A stretch of 64,000 nucleotides of DNA from Pandoraea aquatica (lineage in GTDB: Bacteria; Pseudomonadota; Gammaproteobacteria; Burkholderiales; Burkholderiaceae). The DNA is taken from contig NZ_CABPSN010000002.1 of NCBI RefSeq assembly GCF_902459565.1, positions 1 through 64,000 of the forward strand, read 5' to 3'. Below the pieces are notes generated by a model, which saw only the letters and a program-made list of their open reading frames with translations, made no database searches and was not told the origin of the DNA. Below, piece after piece: positions 47,901 to 56,463 of this stretch. Every line of letters begins with the position of its first letter. Positions within the stretch are counted from its first letter, which is position 1. The position numbers were made by a program, and so were the translations under genes.

Positions 47901-50900
47901 CGCCTGCGCGACCAGCGTGATCTCGCCCGGCTGAGAGAGCGATACGTCGCACGACAACTCACCGCGCTCATCCGTCTTGCCGCTGCACACCTTGCCGAGG
48001 TCCTTGACCTCCGTTCGGTTGTCGTAGGCGTAGAAACCACCCACCATCCGCTTGCGACTGCTTGTGGTGATACGCGCCTCTGCGCGCACCTCCATCGCCA
48101 CACCGGACTTCGGCTTGCCCTGCAAATCCAGCGCCAGCGCCTTGACCGGCAGCTTGTTGGTCACCGACACCCAGCTTTCGCTGCGCACGCCGGTGATCAG
48201 ATTGGCCGGCCACAAGGTCGCGTTGCCGCGCAGCGTCTGAATCTCGCCGTTCGGATCGGCGAAGCTCGCTTCGAGCACCAGATCGCTCGGACGGTCGACC
48301 TTCGGCAGATCCTTGAGCGTGAGCGTGCCCGCGCCGTTGCGGTCGAGCACAAGCCGTTGCTTGTCGGCCACCAGCTTCTGGTCGCTCGATCCCGAACTCT
48401 CGTCGTTGCCCTGATCGTCATCGTCGCCGCCCGATTGGGCAGACGGCGGGCGATAGGGCGTGAAGCTGTAATCGTCGTATCCGTCGAACGTGAGATCACG
48501 CACGCGCATCAATGCCGACACACGCACCGGCAGATTGCCCGCCGGACCACCCGCAACGTAATTCACCTGAACGTTCACCGGCGCTTCGGTCTTGTTGATG
48601 AGCGGCGACTTCGCTGCATCGCGTACGCCAATCGATCCGGCCAGCACGGGCAGACGGAAGGCCTCTACGCGGAAATGCCCGGCGTCGAGCGACTGCGGAT
48701 AGGTCTTCGGTCGCGAATCGTTGTCCGTGTAGTCGAGCGTCACGGCGTATTCACCCAGCTTCGCGCCCTGCGGAATCTGGAACGTGTTCTCGGCCAGCCG
48801 TCCGTTACGCCACGTGAGGGGCTGCGTGTACGTCTGTCCGGAGCCCTCATGTGTGATCGTCATTTGCGATGGCAGGCTCGCCGGCAATGCCAGCCCCTGC
48901 ATCGTCTCCTGACGGATGAAGTGCTTCATCGAGACCGTCTCGCCCACACGGAACAGCATGCGATCGAACACCGTCTGTGCACGCACGGTCGGGCTGTTGC
49001 CGCCGTCGGTCGGCACATGGAAGCGCCACGGTTCGATGCCGCGATCCCAGTCGGACGACACGAAGGCCATATCAGGATCGTTGCCCTGCGTGCGCGCCAC
49101 CACGAAGTATCCCGAGCGGCCCGTCTTCTGGCAGTACTTGTAACGTTCGAGCGCCTTGTCGATCTTCGCTACGCCCGTCTTGTCGGTCACAGCCGTTGCG
49201 ATTTCACTGCCATCGCAGTCGAGCACGCGCACCTTCGCGTTGGCGACCGGTTGCCCCTTGTCGAGCGTCGTCACCCATGCGACCGCGTTCTCGCGGCCCA
49301 TCTTGAAGTGCACGCCCAGATTGGTCACCAGCACCGTGGTGCGCACGTACATCGGCAACGACTTGCCCAGCAGCGCCGCCCCGAGCGACGGGGACGCCAG
49401 TTCCACGACATAGAAGCCGGGTTTCTGGAACGGAATACCGACCACTTCGAACGGCCGCGGATCCTTCTCCTTCGGCACCGGCAAGGTCAGCGCCTGAACG
49501 CCTTGCAGCCCCGAGAGCAATGACAGACTGCGGGTGTCGTATCGCGTGACCTTCTCTTCGACGATCGCCGCCGCATTGGGTCCGAACGCCTCCTTCGCCG
49601 CCGGTGCGGTCAGGATCGACGGCATTTCCTGCGCGATCTGCTTGCGCGTCATCGTCGTCTCGTCGAAGCGACGCACACGCGACATCCACGTGAGCACCTC
49701 AGCGTCATCGTCGACACGCAGTTGCAACGTCCGCCCTGCTTCACCGGCCCCCCCTGCCTTCGCCGCTTCGCCCGCGACGCCGAGACCGTTGATTTGCAGC
49801 GCCGGTTCGACCTTGCGCAACGTCACCGGCAGCATCGGCGGCATGCCCGGCTCGGCGAATCGCTCCACGATGCCGAACGGTGCCGCTGCAAACTTGGCCA
49901 GCGGCGGCATCGTTGCCGTCTTCGTCTTCAACGGAAATTCGCTCGCGTTATCGAGCGCGCGGCCACTGTCGTCCGTAAAGCCTTTCGGCAGGGTGATCGT
50001 CAGTTCGGCCTTCTCCGGGAACGGCGCGTCAAAGGAAACTTCCGCCACGCTCGACGAGCGGTCCGAATCGCTGGCCTTCGGCGACCGTTCGGCCCCGGCC
50101 CCTTGCAAGCGAATCTTCGCGGCCATTTCTCGCGCCACGGGCGAACTGAACGTCAGACGCAGCGGGCGCAACGGCGTGCATGGCGCGTTGGCGTTCTCGC
50201 GTTCGCAGGTGAAGCTGGCCGTAAACGGTTCGCGCACGTCATATTCGAAACGGCGCGCCTGTTTGGTCGGCACCCCGGACGGCGTGGCAATCCCCGCCCC
50301 CCACACCAGATGCATCTTCGCGCCGGCGGCGAGCGTGCGATTGCATTGCAGCATGACAACGCGCGCCGACTGCTTGTCGAGATTGAAACGCTTGAGCAAC
50401 GCGGTGCGGGTGTCGCCTTCGATCCACTTCACGCCGATACGCTCGCCCACGCCCTCGGTTTCACACCAGGCGTTCTGACGCACGCTCGCGGGTGTTGCCG
50501 CCCCGTTGAGCGTGAGGATGAAAATCTGGTTTTCGTCGACAGGACCGTACGACGGACGGATGGACGAGACGGCCGGACCGCCCGTATTGAACGCGTATTT
50601 CGTGGTACCGGAGAGTGCCGTGCCCGAGACGGCGGACAGGCCGCTGCGCATCTCGACGGAACACTTCGCCCCCGGCGGCAAATCGCTCTTGAAGTCGAAG
50701 ACCCAGATCTTGGGTTCGAGCCAATGACCGTCGCCGGTCAGCGACGCGTCCGTACACCGCACGGCAGCGGGCGACGTCGCCCGGGGATCGCCTGCGGGCA
50801 CCATCGCTTCGTCGAACTTCACGACGACCTGATTCACACTCGCGACTTCGCCCTGCGGACTGACGCTTACGACACGGGCCGCCTGTGCTGGCGACGCCAT

Positions 50901-50972
50901 GATCATTCCAAGACTCAGCGCCGCCCACGCCAACGGCGCGGTCGGCCAGACGCGTTGCGTTCGGCTATGCAT
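44928..50972 (-). CDS. bacterial alpha-2-macroglobulin
   Basis: 2014 residues, periplasmic protease trap. The N-terminal signal peptide ends in ASPAQA and has no lipobox Cys, so the mature protein should be free in the periplasm, unlike the lipoprotein YfhM. Macroglobulin-like beta domains fill the first 1200 residues, with an Asp/Asn/Ser-rich insert (GGDDDDQGNDESSGSSDQ). The bait and thioester regions follow; the thioester CLEQ is intact (Cys1529) in PYACLEQQASK. The C-terminal receptor-type domain ends in VPAKQ. First gene of the A2M-YhhN-pbpC operon. Confidence 0.93.
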   Translation of the reverse strand: MHSRTQRVWPTAPLAWAALSLGMIMASPAQAARVVSVSPQGEVASVNQVVVKFDEAMVPAGDPRATSPAAVRCTDASLTGDGHWLEPKIWVFDFKSDLPPGAKCSVEMRSGLSAVSGTALSGTTKYAFNTGGPAVSSIRPSYGPVDENQIFILTLNGAATPASVRQNAWCETEGVGERIGVKWIEGDTRTALLKRFNLDKQSARVVMLQCNRTLAAGAKMHLVWGAGIATPSGVPTKQARRFEYDVREPFTASFTCERENANAPCTPLRPLRLTFSSPVAREMAAKIRLQGAGAERSPKASDSDRSSSVAEVSFDAPFPEKAELTITLPKGFTDDSGRALDNASEFPLKTKTATMPPLAKFAAAPFGIVERFAEPGMPPMLPVTLRKVEPALQINGLGVAGEAAKAGGAGEAGRTLQLRVDDDAEVLTWMSRVRRFDETTMTRKQIAQEMPSILTAPAAKEAFGPNAAAIVEEKVTRYDTRSLSLLSGLQGVQALTLPVPKEKDPRPFEVVGIPFQKPGFYVVELASPSLGAALLGKSLPMYVRTTVLVTNLGVHFKMGRENAVAWVTTLDKGQPVANAKVRVLDCDGSEIATAVTDKTGVAKIDKALERYKYCQKTGRSGYFVVARTQGNDPDMAFVSSDWDRGIEPWRFHVPTDGGNSPTVRAQTVFDRMLFRVGETVSMKHFIRQETMQGLALPASLPSQMTITHEGSGQTYTQPLTWRNGRLAENTFQIPQGAKLGEYAVTLDYTDNDSRPKTYPQSLDAGHFRVEAFRLPVLAGSIGVRDAAKSPLINKTEAPVNVQVNYVAGGPAGNLPVRVSALMRVRDLTFDGYDDYSFTPYRPPSAQSGGDDDDQGNDESSGSSDQKLVADKQRLVLDRNGAGTLTLKDLPKVDRPSDLVLEASFADPNGEIQTLRGNATLWPANLITGVRSESWVSVTNKLPVKALALDLQGKPKSGVAMEVRAEARITTSSRKRMVGGFYAYDNRTEVKDLGKVCSGKTDERGELSCDVSLSQPGEITLVAQAKDDKGNLSTSTTGVWVTGRGEVWFGGDNTDRMDVLPERRAYEPGETAKLQVRMPFRSATALVAIEREGVMETRTVEISGKDPNISLKVDPTWGPNVYVSVLAVRGRIHEVPWYSFFQWGWKQPLEWFRAFWYEGREYQAPTGLVDLGKPAYRFGLTELRVGTAGQRLAVEVKPDAATYPVRGHAKVRIKVTQPDGKPVAAGSEVAVAAVDEALLELAPNTSWNLLDAMWQRRSYTVTTATAQMEIIGRRHYGRKAVPAGGGGGKSPTRELFDTLLLWQPRVVLDDKGEATVDVPLNDSLSSFRIVAVADDGKPGTQALGWFGTGSATIRSTQDLQLISGLPPLVREGDNYRAQFTVRNTTQHAMQVQLTARATQLTLAPQRVDVPAGESREVMWEVTAPTGLADTRAQRVLWEVSAQAPAAGGAPAASDAIKVGQDIQPSLPATVQQSVLTQVEGSLTLPMAPPAGAVADSTGKLRGGVRVNMQPRLSQGLPGVRRWFELYPYACLEQQASKALGLRDVAQWKRVMGTLPSYLDEDGLASYFPPQEGFANQGSDTLTAYLLAMSNEAKALDPAYGLPDDALARMEDGLTAFVEGRLTRRFWAPRDDLTLRKLSAIEALSRYGRANARMLSSLTIAPNDWPTSAVIDWYAILQRLPDAPQRAERMAQAEQILRARLSYQGTRVGFSTQGTDGLWWLMVGPETNAARLALLMNANPAWKDDMPRLVIGLLGLQSRGAWSTTTANVWGGLAVDRFSARFERDTPTGQTTVQWQRDNQTSGGVQSVDWDKLKAGTVPPTVSLPWLSNATAGADNARDVLRLEQSGAGKPWATIQSVAAVPLKAPFAAGYRVTRSVQVQDAADKSGDSFVRGAVLRVRLDIDAQADMRWVVVSDPLPGGATVLGGGLGRDSVIATQGQNSEKSEGAMPAFEERAQDAYRAYYDYLPKGQHRIEYTVRLNNVGKFATPPTRVEAMYEPAMYGETPNAPVQVVPAKQ

Positions 50973-51139
50973 GCCGGACTCCTCCCGGGTTCTGGTGAGG
51001 CGATTCTAACCCGCAGTCTTTGGCATATCGAACCGTTTCCCAACAGAACTTGGACGGAAAACGATATTTGGGATGGGATCGCCGGCCGGGTCGGAATCGT
51101 CCGGACGGTCGCTCGGAATTCGCTTCGAAAATCTTGCGA

Positions 51140-51194
51140 ATGTCTCGCGTATGTCTCGCGTATGTCTCGCGTATGTCTCGCGTATGTCTCGCGG
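51140..51194. repeat. 11-bp tandem repeat, five copies
   Basis: The unit ATGTCTCGCGT is repeated five times head to tail (the last ends GCGG), with a decayed sixth copy to the left. It lies in the divergent gap between the alpha-2-macroglobulin and FUSC genes. Eleven bases is about one helical turn, so each copy shows the same face. Confidence 0.85.
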
Positions 51195-51270
51195 ATATCA
51201 CGCAAATGGGCAGACAAGAAAGCGGCCTATGTCACACTGGCGCTTTCCGCATTCGTCACCCGCGCTGCCC

Positions 51271-51786
51271 ATGTCCATCGCCTTTCTGCACCCAAAGAAG
51301 AACGCGCTGGTCTATCTCGTCAAGATTCTTAGCGGGTCGCTGATCGTCTGGTTCGGCCTGCGCGCCGCAGGCTTTCCCGAACCGTACTGGGCGATGATCT
51401 CGCTCATCATCGTGACCGAGCCCGATCCGTTGCAGGCCCGCAGCAACTTCAAGGCGCGCTCGATCAACACGATTACCGGGGCAGTCGTGGCATGTATCGT
51501 GCTGCTGGTGATGGGGCCGGGTCTGGCCGCGATGCTCGTGGGCATTACGATCGCGACGCTCGCAGCCATGCTGGTGCAGAACTATCCGGCGAACTGGCGT
51601 CTGGGGCCGGCCACGGTGGTGATTCTGATGTCGGCGGCGCTCAGCGGACAGGGGCAAGGCCTGCACGAAGAGCTGAGCCTCGCCATGCTGCGCGTGATCG
51701 AAGTGTTGATCGGCTCCACCGTCGCGCTTATCCAGTCATTGATCTACGGACGCTATGTGAAGCCGTGGCTGATGCCGGAGGATTGA
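51271..51786 (+). CDS. small FUSC-family membrane protein
   Basis: 171 residues, about four to five helices. The opening YLVKILSGSLIVWFGLRAAGFPEPYWAMISLIIVTEPD with ARSNFKARSINTITGAVVA matches the membrane half of FUSC (fusaric-acid/aromatic-acid efflux) proteins, but the usual second half is missing, so it is a half-size form. The ATG at 51271 is my choice; 51229 is also in frame. Divergent from the alpha-2-macroglobulin operon. Confidence 0.75.
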   Translation: MSIAFLHPKKNALVYLVKILSGSLIVWFGLRAAGFPEPYWAMISLIIVTEPDPLQARSNFKARSINTITGAVVACIVLLVMGPGLAAMLVGITIATLAAMLVQNYPANWRLGPATVVILMSAALSGQGQGLHEELSLAMLRVIEVLIGSTVALIQSLIYGRYVKPWLMPED

Positions 51787-51805
51787 ACCCCGTCCCCGGC
51801 TGCGA

Positions 51806-52300
51806 TCAGCGCGACGCCGGGCGGTTGTTCGACAGATAGCTCAGCGGCAAGGCGTTGCTGCGCTTGAAAGCGCTCAGCACGATGTTCGAGCGCACATTCT
51901 CCACGCCTGGCACCTGCATCAGCCGCTTCATCACGAACGCCGACAAAGCGTTCAGATCCGGCACCACGATCCTCAGCAGGTAATCGGCTTCGCCCACCAC
52001 AGCGTGGCACTCCAGCACTTCGGGCAGCAAATCGATCTCCGCCTGAAACCGTTCGATGACCTGATCGCCATGATGTTGCAGGCGCAGGGTCGTGAACGCT
52101 GTCACCGCCAGGCCTAACGCCTCGGGGCGCAACACCACGCGATACCCCTCGATCACGCCCGCGGCTTCGAGCCGTTGCAGGCGTCGACCGATCTGCGACG
52201 CCGACAACGCCACATGCTCTGCCAACTGGTGATGGGTGGCCCGGCCTTCCTTCTGCAAGGCGTCCAAAAGGGCCAAATCGAAGCTATCCAGATCAAGCAT
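51806..52300 (-). CDS. Lrp/AsnC-family regulator, probably of phhA
   Basis: 164 residues: HTH (ATHHQLAEHVALSASQIGRRLQRLE) and a RAM domain (LLPEVLECHAVVGEADYLLRIVVPD). Start at 52300 with a GGAG site. It is divergent from phhA over 141 bp of AT-rich sequence holding near-repeats TTATGCGAAA/TTATGCAAA and a GCATG-CATGC pair, likely Lrp sites. A divergent Lrp gene often controls phenylalanine hydroxylase in Burkholderiales. Confidence 0.9.
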   Translation of the reverse strand: MLDLDSFDLALLDALQKEGRATHHQLAEHVALSASQIGRRLQRLEAAGVIEGYRVVLRPEALGLAVTAFTTLRLQHHGDQVIERFQAEIDLLPEVLECHAVVGEADYLLRIVVPDLNALSAFVMKRLMQVPGVENVRSNIVLSAFKRSNALPLSYLSNNRPASR

Positions 52301-52441
52301 GACGATTCTCCGCAATAAATCACATTTTTATGCGAAATTTATGCAAACGACTTTCACCACAGGCGCATTATGCGCCCATTTCGCATGCCATGCGCAATAC
52401 ACTTTCAATCATTGTCACCGCTTAATTGAGTCGTTCGCATC

Positions 52442-53287
52442 ATGTCCCTTACTGCCATGCTCCAGGAGCAATTCGACGCCGGTCTCACGACCCGCTCCGA
52501 CTTCACCATCGATCAACCCGTCGAGCAATACGGCGCGGTCGATCACGCGGTGTGGCAGCAGCTGTACGAACGTCAGACGGCGATGCTGCCCGGCCGTGTC
52601 TGCGATGCCTTCATGGAAGGCATTCGCGCTCTCGACATGGACGCGCGTCGCGTGCCGGAGTTCGAACGGCTTAACGAGAAACTGATGGCAGCCACCGGCT
52701 GGCAGGTCGTAGCGGTGCCCGGTCTCGTGCCGGACGAAGTCTTCTTCGACCACCTCGCCAACCGCCGTTTCCCGGCGACCTGGTGGATGCGCCGTCCGGA
52801 CCAGCTCGACTACCTTCAGGAACCCGATTGCTTTCACGACGTGTTCGGTCACGTGCCGCTGCTCGCCAATCCCGTGTTCGCCGACTTCATGCAGGCCTAC
52901 GGAAAAGCGGGCACGGTGGCGCAATCGCTCGGTGCGCTGCCGCTGCTGGCACGTCTGTACTGGTACACGGTTGAATTCGGTTTGATGCGTGATGGCGACG
53001 GACTGCGCATCTACGGCGCGGGCATCGTCTCGAGCCGTGGTGAAACGGAGTTCTCGCTGACCTCGCGCGAGCCGAATCGCATCGGCTTCTCGCTCGAACG
53101 CGTACTGCGCACGCAATACCGCATCGATACGTTTCAACAGACGTACTTCGTCATCGACGACTTCGCCCAGCTGTTCGACGCCATGCGCGCCGACCTCCCG
53201 GCGCTGTTCAAGGCGTTCGCCGAACAGCCGTCGTTCGACGCCAACGCACGCCGCGCGGAAGACACGCAGATTCTGCTGCCGGCATGA
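52442..53287 (+). CDS. phhA: phenylalanine 4-monooxygenase
   Basis: 281 residues, bacterial monomeric type without the regulatory domain. It uses tetrahydropterin, O2 and non-haem Fe(II) to convert Phe to Tyr. Iron ligands are in CFHDVFGHVPLL (two His) and the Glu in YWYTVEFGLM; the pterin region is in VPGLVPDEVFFDHLANRRFP. A terminator follows the stop, then phhB on the same strand. Confidence 0.95.
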   Translation: MSLTAMLQEQFDAGLTTRSDFTIDQPVEQYGAVDHAVWQQLYERQTAMLPGRVCDAFMEGIRALDMDARRVPEFERLNEKLMAATGWQVVAVPGLVPDEVFFDHLANRRFPATWWMRRPDQLDYLQEPDCFHDVFGHVPLLANPVFADFMQAYGKAGTVAQSLGALPLLARLYWYTVEFGLMRDGDGLRIYGAGIVSSRGETEFSLTSREPNRIGFSLERVLRTQYRIDTFQQTYFVIDDFAQLFDAMRADLPALFKAFAEQPSFDANARRAEDTQILLPA

Positions 53288-53293
53288 TGGCAC

Positions 53294-53317
53294 GGCCCGG
53301 GATGACCCGGGCCTTTT
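53294..53317 (+). terminator. terminator of phhA
   Basis: GGCCCGGG and CCCGGGCC around ATGA, then TTTT. phhB is therefore probably transcribed partly from its own promoter. Confidence 0.8.
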
Positions 53318-53473
53318 CGTCCCAAGCGTCCCAAGCCCCCTTCAAGCACTGTCAGACTCAAGCGCTATCAGACAGCGCTTACACACGTGCGCCGCCCGCC
53401 TGTGAAACAATAGGCCGAATGAACCGGCGAACCGGCCGTTCATGGTTGCAGGAAACGTTTTGAAAGGAATGCC

Positions 53474-53779
53474 ATGACAACACGACTCTCATCCGAGGCA
53501 CGCGCCAGCCTGGCCGAAGTGCTGCCCGAGTGGCACCAGGTGGTCGGACGCGACGCCATCCAGCGCAGCTTCACGTTTCACGACTTCAACGAGGCCTTCG
53601 GCTTCATGACGCAAGTCGCGCTCAAGGCGGAAAAGATGGACCATCACCCGGAGTGGTTCAACGTCTACAACCGAGTGGACATCACCCTCTCGACGCACGA
53701 CGCCGATGGTCTGACGCAACGCGACGTCGACCTGGCGCTGGCCATCGACCAGTTCGCAGGCGATCGCGCGTCGCGCTAA
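53474..53779 (+). CDS. phhB: pterin-4a-carbinolamine dehydratase
   Basis: 101 residues. It recycles the hydroxypterin made by phenylalanine hydroxylase. The catalytic signature [21 protein letters not shown] is intact, with the preceding [18 protein letters not shown] helix. The ribosome site AAAGGAA lies just ahead. It completes the phh pathway next to phhA. Confidence 0.94.
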   Translation: MTTRLSSEARASLAEVLPEWHQVVGRDAIQRSFTFHDFNEAFGFMTQVALKAEKMDHHPEWFNVYNRVDITLSTHDADGLTQRDVDLALAIDQFAGDRASR

Positions 53780-53799
53780 CCACCCCGTCCCTCACGCGC

Positions 53800-54252
53800 T
53801 CAGCGCTTCGGCGCGAGCAGCGTGCCGCGACAGGCCTTGCTGCCGCAGTGGCAAGCGTATTCGCGTTTGAGTTTCTTGGTATAGCGGGCGTCGATCACAA
53901 GACCGTAATCGTAGAAAAGCTCTTCGCCCGCATCGATATCGCGCATCGCATAAATATAGACGTGCTCCCCTTCCTCGCGCGCCTCGCAGTTCGGCGAGCA
54001 CGCGTGGTTGATCCAGCGAGCATTGTTCCCATCGACCTTGCCGTCGATGCAGCGACCGTCTTCCAGGCTGAAGTAGAACGTATGGGTCGGATGATCCGGA
54101 TCGTGCGGATGGCGACGCAACGCCTCGCGCCACGAAATGATCTCGCCCTTGTACTCGATCACGCGATCCCCTTTCTTGAGGCGCTTGACCGCATACACAC
54201 CCTTACCGTGGACGCCCGACTTCCTGACTTCGATTCTGCGCTTGGCTGCCAT
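53800..54252 (-). CDS. SET-domain protein
   Basis: 150 residues. A compact SET lysine-methyltransferase domain: GKGVYAVKRLKKGDRVIEYKGEIISW (N-part), NHACSPNCEAREEGEHVYIYAMRDIDAGEELFYDYG (the core with the SAM pseudoknot), and a post-SET zinc cluster CHCGSKACRGT. All expected Cys are present. Bacterial targets are largely unknown. The short basic N-terminus (MAAKRRIEVRKS) could contact nucleic acid. Convergent with phhB. Confidence 0.88.
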   Translation of the reverse strand: MAAKRRIEVRKSGVHGKGVYAVKRLKKGDRVIEYKGEIISWREALRRHPHDPDHPTHTFYFSLEDGRCIDGKVDGNNARWINHACSPNCEAREEGEHVYIYAMRDIDAGEELFYDYGLVIDARYTKKLKREYACHCGSKACRGTLLAPKR

Positions 54253-54333
54253 CTCTATGCGATGAGGTTTCGTGGATGCAAAAAAGCGCAGTGTACAGGC
54301 ACGCGACGGTCATGTGCGTGACAACGCCCGACG

Positions 54334-54366
54334 AAAAAAAACGTCACCCGGTCGCGGATGACGTTC
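54334..54366 (-). terminator. terminator of the MarR gene
   Basis: On the minus strand AACGTCA and TGACGTT pair across 12 nt and run into eight Ts, about 60 nt past the marR stop. Confidence 0.85.
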
Positions 54367-54427
54367 TCCCCCTTGATTCGCCCTGCTGCGGGATCCCACC
54401 CGAGCGCAGCGAATACCGGCCCGGCGT

Positions 54428-55069
54428 TCAGCTCTTGCTGTAAAGCTTCCAGACCTTGTTGCGCGTTGCCAGGTCGGCTTCCTGGTGCGCATTGCAATCG
54501 ATCGCAAGACGCGAATCGTCGTACGTCGTATTGAAATAGTTGCAGTGGTACATGCCCTTGCCGCGCGGCGCAGCTTCGAAGTGTTCGCACGTCAGGCACA
54601 TGCGCTGCTGCGGCATGTCCCCACGGCTCTCCATCGTGGACATGAGCTTGACGAGCATGCGGTACAGCTGTGCCCGGTCCTTCTCGCTCAGCACGTCGGC
54701 GGCCGTCGTCACGAAACTCGCCCATTGCGACGCCCGTTTGGCAGACGTGCGACCCTTGGCCGTCAGGCGCAAAGCCAGCGCGCGACCGTCGTTGGCGTCG
54801 CGACGCTTCTCGACGAGGCCCTTGCTTTCAAGCGTGCTCACGGCCTCGCTGACCGTGGCCGATGTGAGCGCGGCATCCTCCGCAATTTCGCCCAGTCGCA
54901 TCGGCACGCCGCGCACAAGCAGGAGCGTGAGAATCTCACCCTGCGTCGGCGTCAATCCAGACAGTGCCGCGCCTTCCCAGGCGTGGCTCCGTAACGCAGT
55001 TCCCATGCGCAGCAAGCTTGCCGTGACGCGCTTGGAAAGCGGTTCATCAAGTGGGGTCGGGGTAGCCAT
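54428..55069 (-). CDS. MarR-family regulator with a four-cysteine C-terminal tail
   Basis: 213 residues. The N-terminal 150 form a MarR winged helix (GEIAEDAALTSATVSEAVSTLESKGLVEKRRDANDGRALALRLT). The last 56 residues add C158-x2-C161-x14-C176-x15-C192, a spacing that fits a zinc or iron-sulphur site; MarR proteins of normal length lack it. A short palindrome TTAGGATTTCTAA (55078-55090) just upstream is a likely autoregulatory operator. No obvious target gene is adjacent. Confidence 0.87.
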   Translation of the reverse strand: MATPTPLDEPLSKRVTASLLRMGTALRSHAWEGAALSGLTPTQGEILTLLLVRGVPMRLGEIAEDAALTSATVSEAVSTLESKGLVEKRRDANDGRALALRLTAKGRTSAKRASQWASFVTTAADVLSEKDRAQLYRMLVKLMSTMESRGDMPQQRMCLTCEHFEAAPRGKGMYHCNYFNTTYDDSRLAIDCNAHQEADLATRNKVWKLYSKS

Positions 55070-55077
55070 GATTTTCG

Positions 55078-55090
55078 TTAGGATTTCTAA
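55078..55090. promoter_or_regulatory. short palindrome upstream of marR
   Basis: TTAGGATTTCTAA: TTAG and CTAA ends 8-9 bp before the marR start codon, in AT-rich DNA; possible operator. Confidence 0.35.
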
Positions 55091-55912
55091 AAACTATACG
55101 TCGATAAAACAGCTTGTCAAATGAACTCACAGGCGGTGCATCACACGTCTTTGCCTATTGCTTCGTATATTTCGGCGCCCCGCCCGGGGGAAACCCTAAG
55201 CCACTTCCGTGTCGATACTCGACGGCAAGTCGCTGTTGAACCTGCCGCCCCACCACGATTCCATTGTGTGTTCTGAGTTTAATTTTGGCGTATCAGTTCT
55301 TGTACTGATCTCCCAAATCCTACTCATGATGTTTACAAAATATTGGTGTCCTGCGCACTTGTGCAGCGAAGCGTCGTGTCGGAAAAAACATTTCGCATCC
55401 CATGCGAATTACATCGCTCGCTGAATTGATGTAACGCGCAGCGGCGTGTCGAAGCACGTCGTACCCCAGACCAATTCTCACCTCGCTCGCAAAGCCTCGT
55501 CGGACGTGGCTCGTAGACCGTAACGACGCGCGGCGCGTGCGCAGCGTCCCTGTTACGTCCCCTCCCAAATTCACTAGATTTTCGAGACAACGTTGCCTTG
55601 CCCGTGTCATGGCGCGCGCGCACAGATCCCCCTGCGTTTAGGACAGAACGCAAATGATTTGAAACACAACCGTCGATCGTCAGTGGCCGAGGGTCGTGCT
55701 GCGCGAAAAAAAAGGGAAAGAACTGATCGGCGTGTCGGCAAGCGAGCGCTGCGGAACACGCGAATTGAGAAATTTGACCAAAAGGAGGCTGTCGCTCGTT
55801 ACGGCCAGCAAAACCAACATCATTCACTTCTTACACCACGTACGGCAGGTCCGGGATTCGGCGTGGCGAGATTGTATCCGCGAACCGGTCGACCTATGTG
55901 AGAACGTCAAAA

Positions 55913-56215
55913 TTATCCACAAAACCGTGTTTTCGGGGGTGCTTTGCACAATATTTAAGCGCCTGTGGATAACTTTCTGGATAAGTGATCGGACTAGTTG
56001 TGTATGGGTTCGGGATAAGTCGCGAATCTTTCCACAGGGGTCGAAAACTGTTCAGAGTTGTTCTCTGGATACCCGCTGTTTGTCCATCCAGTTCTCATTC
56101 CGACAACTTCCTGTTTACTCAAGGTTTACTGTGGTTATCCACAGAAGTTGGCTGCCTTTGTTAACTACTACTATGTATACATACAGTAAACCTATTAAAA
56201 CCTTAAAACCTTGCT
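55913..56215. other. DnaA-box cluster with AT-rich tract
   Basis: Perfect boxes TTATCCACA at 55913-55921, TGTGGATAA at 55964-55972 and TTATCCACA at 56135-56143. A single-mismatch box TCTGGATAA is at 55976-55984, and weaker matches lie near 56028 and 56064. Bases 56150-56210 are strongly AT-rich and could be the unwinding element. Confidence 0.65.
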
Positions 56216-56387
56216 GTGAGCCACGCGAAAACGGCAAAAAGCCTGTCGGCACGAACAGTGGAAAAAAGTGAAGAGCGCAGCGCCTGCGATGCGTGATTCG
56301 ACGGATTTCGGGCCTGCCGAGCGCCATGGCACAGAGATCTGCCTTTGAACGAACCGCAAAGCCCCTGCTGCAAAACCATCGGGCAAG

Positions 56388-56414
56388 AAAAAACCCCGCC
56401 GAGGCGGGGTTTCG
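56388..56414 (-). terminator. terminator of the YbdK gene
   Basis: On the minus strand AAACCCCGCC-TC-GGCGGGGTTT ends in TTTTTT, 50 nt past the stop. Confidence 0.9.
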
Positions 56415-56463
56415 TCAAACCGGTCGTCAGACAACCGATAGGGCTTGCAACAAGTGTTTCAGG

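Larger units (their letters stand above)
55091..56463. other. gene-free, AT-richer segment; candidate oriC
   Basis: 1.37 kb with no credible gene and lower GC than the rest of the window. Left half: a perfect 7-bp palindrome TTCGCAT-CCC-ATGCGAA (55392-55408). Right half: three perfect DnaA boxes and weaker ones, then an AT-rich tract, as in bacterial origins. dnaA itself is not in the window. Confidence 0.6.

Noticed and set aside
51140-51194. Tandem 11-bp repeat considered as CRISPR array
   Set aside because: Direct repeats without spacers; unit far too short.
55205-56271. Short open frames in the AT-richer intergenic region
   Set aside because: They overlap DnaA boxes, lack ribosome sites and encode compositionally odd peptides.
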